Shown: in pieces, positions 6,326-10,263 of the stretch | Layout: each line of letters starts with the position of its first letter | Position numbering within the stretch: position 1 is the first letter of the stretch | NCBI GenBank assembly: GCA_004298605.1 | Contig: SCPW01000385.1 | Location: 1-10,263, forward strand | Length of the DNA: 10,263 nucleotides | Origin: Gallionella sp. | Lineage (GTDB): Bacteria; Pseudomonadota; Gammaproteobacteria; Burkholderiales; Gallionellaceae | Direction of reading: 5' to 3' | The notes under the pieces: model-generated | Told to the model about the DNA's origin: nothing | Database searches by the model: none | The model's input: only the letters and a program-made list of their open reading frames with translations | Made by a program: the position numbers and the translations under genes

Positions 6326-7428
6326 CGCTGCCGCCCCCCCACTTCTCCGGAATTGAAGCGCCGCACACCCTGCGCGGTTTCCAGGCATAGCTCTCCGCTA
6401 TCGCTCACCCCGCGCGCGATCCCGTTCACCGTCGAGCCATCCGCCAGTTGCAACCGGACCGGGCTGTCCTGGTGGGCGTGGTATTGCTCCCACTCGCCGC
6501 GCAACGCGGCGAACCCGTCTTGCGCAAATTGGCGCAGCACGCGCGCCAATTCCTGCAATATGGCAGCCAGCAACCGGTTGCGTGCGGGCGCCACCGCGCA
6601 CACCTCATCCAGCGCACTGGCCGGTCGGCCAATCTGCCGCGCCAGGTTGGCCGGCAGGTCGCAATTCAAACCGACGCCGATCACCACTGCGCTCGGCCCG
6701 AGCATGTCGCCTTGCGCCTCGATGAGCACGCCGCCCAATTTGCCCTGTCCGCTCAGGATGTCGTTCGGCCATTTAAGCCGCACGCCCTGCGCGCCAAATG
6801 TTTTCAATGCGCGCACCATCGCCACGCCTACCGCCAGGCTCAGGCCCGACAAGGCGTTCAGCCCGCAATCAAATCGCCACAACAGGGAAAATGTCAGCGC
6901 GGTGCCCAGGCCGGAATGCCAGGTGCGCCCCATGCGCCCGCGCCCGGCTGTCTGCAATTCCACCGCCAGCACGCTGCCGCCGGGCGCGCCGAGCGTGGCG
7001 CGCTGCAACAGCAACGTATTGCTGGAAGCGGCCTGCGGCAATATTTCGATGTCGAATTGTCCGGCATCCTTCGGGTGCCCGGACATAACCAGCGACTTGG
7101 CGGGCGTTGTTTGCTCGCCTAGTCGATTGGCTAGTGGTTCCATCAAAAGGTTTTCGCGGCCCAGCCAGCGCACTATTTCGTCGCGTTCCAATTGTTGCCA
7201 GGGGTGCGCCAGGCGGTAACCGCGCCCGCGTATCCGCTGCAAGGCCACGCCGTAGCCCGCAACATCGGCCAGCGCGTTAAACACCGTGGCGCGCGACACG
7301 CCCAGCCGTTGCGCCAGGGCTTCGCCGGAATGGAATTCGCCGTCCGCCAATATTTCCAGCAATTGCCAAGTGCGGGGTTGGAGCGTTCTCCCCACTCCCA
7401 ACTCACCGCTTGCTGGCCGTATTGTCAT
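6322..7428 (-). CDS. birA: Biotin protein ligase / biotin operon repressor, with linker insertion
   Basis: BirA makes biotinyl-AMP and transfers biotin to a lysine of acetyl-CoA carboxylase BCCP; forms with a DNA-binding domain also repress biotin genes. Residues 20-72 form a winged helix-turn-helix (EFHSGEALAQRLGVSRATV). The catalytic domain has the biotinyl-AMP loop GRGRMG at 162-167, KWPND at 219-223 and the small C-terminal SH3-like domain (about 320-363). At 368 aa it is about 45 longer than E. coli BirA. Most of the excess lies between the two domains (about residues 91-124, bases 7057-7158), where the DNA contains a strong hairpin. The start ATG overlaps the stop of the patatin gene in ATGA, and its own stop overlaps coaX. 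Both key domains look intact. Confidence 0.95.
   Translation of the reverse strand: MTIRPASGELGVGRTLQPRTWQLLEILADGEFHSGEALAQRLGVSRATVFNALADVAGYGVALQRIRGRGYRLAHPWQQLERDEIVRWLGRENLLMEPLANRLGEQTTPAKSLVMSGHPKDAGQFDIEILPQAASSNTLLLQRATLGAPGGSVLAVELQTAGRGRMGRTWHSGLGTALTFSLLWRFDCGLNALSGLSLAVGVAMVRALKTFGAQGVRLKWPNDILSGQGKLGGVLIEAQGDMLGPSAVVIGVGLNCDLPANLARQIGRPASALDEVCAVAPARNRLLAAILQELARVLRQFAQDGFAALRGEWEQYHAHQDSPVRLQLADGSTVNGIARGVSDSGELCLETAQGVRRFNSGEVGGRQR
7058..7085. repeat. Hairpin within the extra linker segment of birA
   Basis: TGTCCGG at 7058-7064 pairs with CCGGACA at 7079-7085. After a one-base bulge, five more pairs (CATCC with GGGTG, one of them G/T) close a TTC loop. The hairpin lies inside the segment that typical BirA proteins lack. 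I see no second copy in the window, so calling it a repeat element is inference. Confidence 0.6.
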
Positions 7429-8591
7429 TGCGGCATCCCGTCATCCCGGGGCGGCTGCACGTCAAGAAAGCGCAGAATCTCGTCGCGCTGTTTCAGCGCG
7501 TCCTGATAACCGAGATCAATCAGTGCGCGGCAGTATTTCTCCTCGGACAGCAGATAGCTGACCAGTGTCGTGCCGCTCCTCCGCACCGCGCCGACCATGC
7601 GCAGCAGCAGGCGTATCGTCCAGGGCAATTCCGCGGCGTAGCGTTCGGCAATTTTTTCGATGGGCTGGCTGGGCGAGACATACAGCACGTCCACATGCTT
7701 GAGATTGGCGCGCTCGCGCACTTCGTCCGGCAGCATCGCGACCAGGTCGTTGATTTTTTTTACCCGCTCCAGATCGACTTCCATACTGTCGAGAAAGATG
7801 CTGTTCAGCGCATGGCCGGCGATATGGGCCAGGGACGGGTAGTCGTTCATGTCGTTGCGGCTGACCGGGTCGGCGTATCCGTTTGCGGTGACGCCGATTA
7901 TCAGCAGGCGCGTCGCGCCCAGATGCAGCGCAGAGCTGATCGGCGCGATCTGGCGCATCGAACCGTCGCCAAAGTATTCGCGGTTAATCAGGGTCGCCGT
8001 GAACAGAAAAGGCAGAGCCGACGAGGCCAGCAAATGCTTGTTCTCGATCCGCGTCGGGATGCCGATGCGCCGGGCGCGCCGCCACGGCACGATTTCCTTC
8101 ACCCCCTGATAAAACGTGACGGACTGCCCGGAGCCGTAGCCGGAAGCGGTGATGCTCAACGCATACAGCAGCCCGGCGTCGATGCTGTCCTGGATTTTTT
8201 CGCAAGGCATGATTTCTTCCAGCAACCCCACCAGCGGGGAATTGTCGAGCAGCGAGACTTGCTTGAGCCGGTTGATTCCCAGCCCGTTCAACAGCAGCCC
8301 GGCAAACCACAGCGCGCTGTTATTGAGCACGCCGAGCACATCGGTGCGGTAAATCCGGTTGGAGCGGAAATTCTTCCAGATATTATTGAGATAGCGCACC
8401 CCCTTGCGGAAGTTTTGCGCATTCACCGCGAGAGCCGCGGCATTGAGCGCGCCTGCCGACGTTCCGCAAATTATCGGGAAGGGGTTGTGTGCATGGCGCG
8501 GCAGGAATTCGGCAACCGCCTTGAGCACGCCGACCTGATAAGCGGCACGCGCGCCGCCGCCGGTGAGTATCAGCCCCGCACGTTTTTCCAT
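7425..8591 (-). CDS. Patatin-like phospholipase
   Basis: This is a predicted lipid acyl hydrolase with a Ser-Asp dyad, 388 aa. The oxyanion loop GGGARAAYQVG is at residues 11-21, the nucleophile elbow GTSAG at 43-47 (Ser45), and the catalytic Asp in GDGS at 208-211 (Asp209). The ASSALPFLF block before the Asp is the usual conserved helix. It has no signal peptide, so it is probably cytosolic or peripheral at the membrane; the C-terminal 130 residues outside the core domain are of unknown use. It starts 7 nt after the stop of the 77-aa gene and overlaps birA by 4 nt. Its natural substrate cannot be read from the sequence. Confidence 0.92.
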   Translation of the reverse strand: MEKRAGLILTGGGARAAYQVGVLKAVAEFLPRHAHNPFPIICGTSAGALNAAALAVNAQNFRKGVRYLNNIWKNFRSNRIYRTDVLGVLNNSALWFAGLLLNGLGINRLKQVSLLDNSPLVGLLEEIMPCEKIQDSIDAGLLYALSITASGYGSGQSVTFYQGVKEIVPWRRARRIGIPTRIENKHLLASSALPFLFTATLINREYFGDGSMRQIAPISSALHLGATRLLIIGVTANGYADPVSRNDMNDYPSLAHIAGHALNSIFLDSMEVDLERVKKINDLVAMLPDEVRERANLKHVDVLYVSPSQPIEKIAERYAAELPWTIRLLLRMVGAVRRSGTTLVSYLLSEEKYCRALIDLGYQDALKQRDEILRFLDVQPPRDDGMPQ

Positions 8592-8598
8592 TCGCGCT

Positions 8599-8832
8599 CT
8601 ATTCGACTTCGGCCCGCACCGATTCCAGCGCGTCTTTCAGCGTTTCTTCGGGCAAGGCATTCAGGGTTTCGGACAGCATTTCCGCCGCGTTCATTGCCGC
8701 CGACGGCAATTTTTTTGCATCGGTGTTGGCCACCAGCACGGCGGCTGCGCCGACAACTTTGAGCAACTTCGTGCGCTCGTTCATCAGCATTTCGATTTCT
8801 TTGCTCAGCATAGCGACTTCTTGTTTGTTCAT
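8599..8832 (-). CDS. Small conserved-looking protein of unknown function, 77 aa
   Basis: I do not recognise this protein. It begins with a charged stretch likely to form a helix or coiled coil (about residues 5-24), then a short hydrophobic run VVGAAAVLVA (26-35), followed by an acidic, helical C-terminal half rich in Ala, Leu and Glu. The hydrophobic run is too short for a safe membrane call. It is probably real: it lies exactly between two genes of the same strand, 10 nt after maeB and 7 nt before the patatin gene, and has a good ribosome site (AAGGGGA, 5 nt before the ATG) that also spans the maeB stop. Position suggests co-translation with maeB and the lipase, but gives no function. Confidence 0.75.
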   Translation of the reverse strand: MNKQEVAMLSKEIEMLMNERTKLLKVVGAAAVLVANTDAKKLPSAAMNAAEMLSETLNALPEETLKDALESVRAEVE

Positions 8833-8842
8833 GGTGTTCCCC

Positions 8843-10263
8843 TTAATGTGTTTTCACGCCGGCCACGGCCAGCGCGCTCATGTTCACGATGCGGCGCACC
8901 GTCGCGGTCGATGTCAGAATATGCGCCGACTTGTTCGCGCCCAGTAAAATCGAGCCGATGGTAATGCCGTCGCCGCCGGTCATTTTCAGCAAGTTATAAG
9001 CGATGTTGGCCGCGTCCAGATTCGGCATGATGAGCAGATTCGCCTCGCCCTTCAAGCGCGAGTTAGGGAATATTTGCGCGCGCAGGCTTTCCGACAGCGC
9101 CGCGTCGCCGTGCATTTCTCCCTCCACTTCCAGATCGGGGGCGGATTGTTCGAGCAACTCGCGCGCCCGGCTCATTTTACGCGCCGAAGCATCGCCGAAG
9201 CTGCCGAAATTGGAATGCGACAACAGCGCGACCTTCGGCGTCAAACCGAAACGGCGCACTTCTTCTGCGGCCAGCAGCGTCATTTCGGCGACTTGTTCCG
9301 CGCTCGGGTCGAGGTTGACGTGTGTGTCGCAAATGAACAGCGTGTGCTTGGGCAACATCAGGATATTCATCGCCGCATACACGTTCACGCCCGGATGATG
9401 GCCGATCACTTCGTCGATATATTTCAGATGTCTGAGCGGCTGCGAAATCGTCCCGCACAGCATCGCGTCCGCCGCGCCCATGCGCACCAGCATCGCGGCG
9501 ATCAGGGTGTTGCGGCGGCGCATTTCGCGTTTGGCCGATTCCGGCGTGATGCCGTGGCGCTGCCTGAGGCGATGATATTCGCTCCAATATTCGCGGTAGC
9601 GCGGGTCGCTTTCCGGGTTCACCAGCTCGAAATCTGCGCCGGCGCGGATGCGCAAGCCCAGCTTGGCAATGCGTTGTTCGACCACCGCCGGACGCCCGAC
9701 CAGCGTCGGATAGGCGATGCCGTCGTCCACCACCGTCTGCACCGCGTGCAGCACGCGCAGGTCTTCGCCTTCCGCGTACACCAAGCGTTTCGGCGCGCGT
9801 TTGGCGATTTCGAACACCGGCTTCATCAGCATGTTGGACTGGTACACAAAGCTCGACAACTGCTCGCGGTACGCGGCCATATCGGCGATCGGGCGCTCCG
9901 CCACGCCGCTGTCCATCGCGGCCTGCGCCACCGCCGGCGCGATGCGCGTAATCAGGCGCGGGTCGAACGGCTTGGGGATCAGATGATCCGCGCCGAAGCT
10001 CAGGTTTTCCTCGCCGTACACCGCCGCCACCGCAGCGGATTGCTCGGCCTGCGCCAGTTCGGCAATCGCGTATACCGCCGCGCGCTTCATCGCCTCGTTG
10101 ATGGTGGAAGCGCCCACATCCAGCGCACCCCGGAAAATATAGGGGAAGCACAATGCGTTATTGACCTGGTTCGGATAGTCGGAACGCCCGGTCGCCATGA
10201 TCGCATCGGGGCGCACCGCCTTGGCCTGTTCCGGCAAAATCTCCGGGGTCGGGTTGGCCAGCG
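8843..10263 (-). CDS. maeB: NADP-dependent malic enzyme (MaeB type), C-terminal part
   Basis: Malic enzyme turns malate into pyruvate and CO2 while reducing NADP. About 473 of some 760 residues are visible; the frame is open through the right edge, so the TTG at 10235-10237 is not the start. The edge begins with LANPTPEI, followed by ATGRSDYPNQVNN and FPYIFRGALDVGA, all in the nucleotide-binding domain of malic enzymes. From about the KRLVYAEGED motif (near 9780) to the end the protein matches the phosphotransacetylase-like domain that MaeB carries; in MaeB this domain is not an active transacetylase and in E. coli it mediates control by acetyl-CoA. The fusion of the two domains separates it from the short MaeA-type enzymes. 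It is the first visible gene of the leftward cluster; its promoter is outside the window. Confidence 0.95.
   Translation of the reverse strand, partial: LANPTPEILPEQAKAVRPDAIMATGRSDYPNQVNNALCFPYIFRGALDVGASTINEAMKRAAVYAIAELAQAEQSAAVAAVYGEENLSFGADHLIPKPFDPRLITRIAPAVAQAAMDSGVAERPIADMAAYREQLSSFVYQSNMLMKPVFEIAKRAPKRLVYAEGEDLRVLHAVQTVVDDGIAYPTLVGRPAVVEQRIAKLGLRIRAGADFELVNPESDPRYREYWSEYHRLRQRHGITPESAKREMRRRNTLIAAMLVRMGAADAMLCGTISQPLRHLKYIDEVIGHHPGVNVYAAMNILMLPKHTLFICDTHVNLDPSAEQVAEMTLLAAEEVRRFGLTPKVALLSHSNFGSFGDASARKMSRARELLEQSAPDLEVEGEMHGDAALSESLRAQIFPNSRLKGEANLLIMPNLDAANIAYNLLKMTGGDGITIGSILLGANKSAHILTSTATVRRIVNMSALAVAGVKTH

Noticed and set aside
5417..7219. 600-codon open frame on the + strand opposite SPOR, coaX and birA
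   Set aside because: It spans three well-supported genes on the other strand and its translation is low-complexity; typical GC-rich antisense artefact.
7410..8762. 450-codon open frame on the + strand opposite the patatin gene
   Set aside because: The opposite strand has clear GTSAG and GDGS catalytic motifs in the right order; the + frame has none.

Overview
The window reads as a piece of a betaproteobacterial chromosome. The genes are high in GC, and the protein sequences (PEP carboxylase, MaeB-type malic enzyme, BirA/CoaX/SPOR cluster) look most like Nitrosomonadales, possibly an iron-oxidiser of the Gallionellaceae. That placement comes from remembered family resemblance only, so genus-level identity is open. 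Most of the content is ordinary housekeeping. I found no defence, secretion or biosynthetic system. The unusual material is repeats, gene decay and insertions.

Left part (+ strand, 1-3192): ppc (phosphoenolpyruvate carboxylase) runs in from the left edge. It carries an in-frame insertion built of two copies of a short palindromic repeat, and the window edge itself is a 27-bp perfect inverted repeat that may be an assembly fold-back. A pair of oppositely oriented palindromes follows ppc. After it comes the first fifth of prfC (peptide release factor 3), which has no usable start codon and is cut off at its G3 motif.

Middle (- strand, 3193-4858): a decayed insertion sequence with an IS1380-like DDE transposase is joined directly to the broken prfC. 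The transposase has lost its C-terminus and carries two frameshifts, both at homopolymer runs. Then come a small inverted repeat, a rho-independent terminator and a tRNA-Met(CAT) gene. The tRNA and terminator end the gene cluster that reads leftward from the right side.

Right part (- strand, 4890-10263): a compact cluster is read in the order maeB (malic enzyme, 5' end outside the window), a 77-aa unknown protein, a patatin-like lipase, birA (biotin ligase/repressor), coaX (type III pantothenate kinase), a SPOR-domain membrane protein, then tRNA-Met. Three successive ATGA stop/start overlaps (patatin/birA, birA/coaX, coaX/SPOR) and gaps of 7-31 nt elsewhere suggest one transcript. A loose theme is central carbon and acyl metabolism: malate to pyruvate, CoA synthesis, biotin attachment to acetyl-CoA carboxylase, and lipid hydrolysis. 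ppc and maeB act in opposite directions at the C3/C4 node and converge on the IS/tRNA region from opposite sides.
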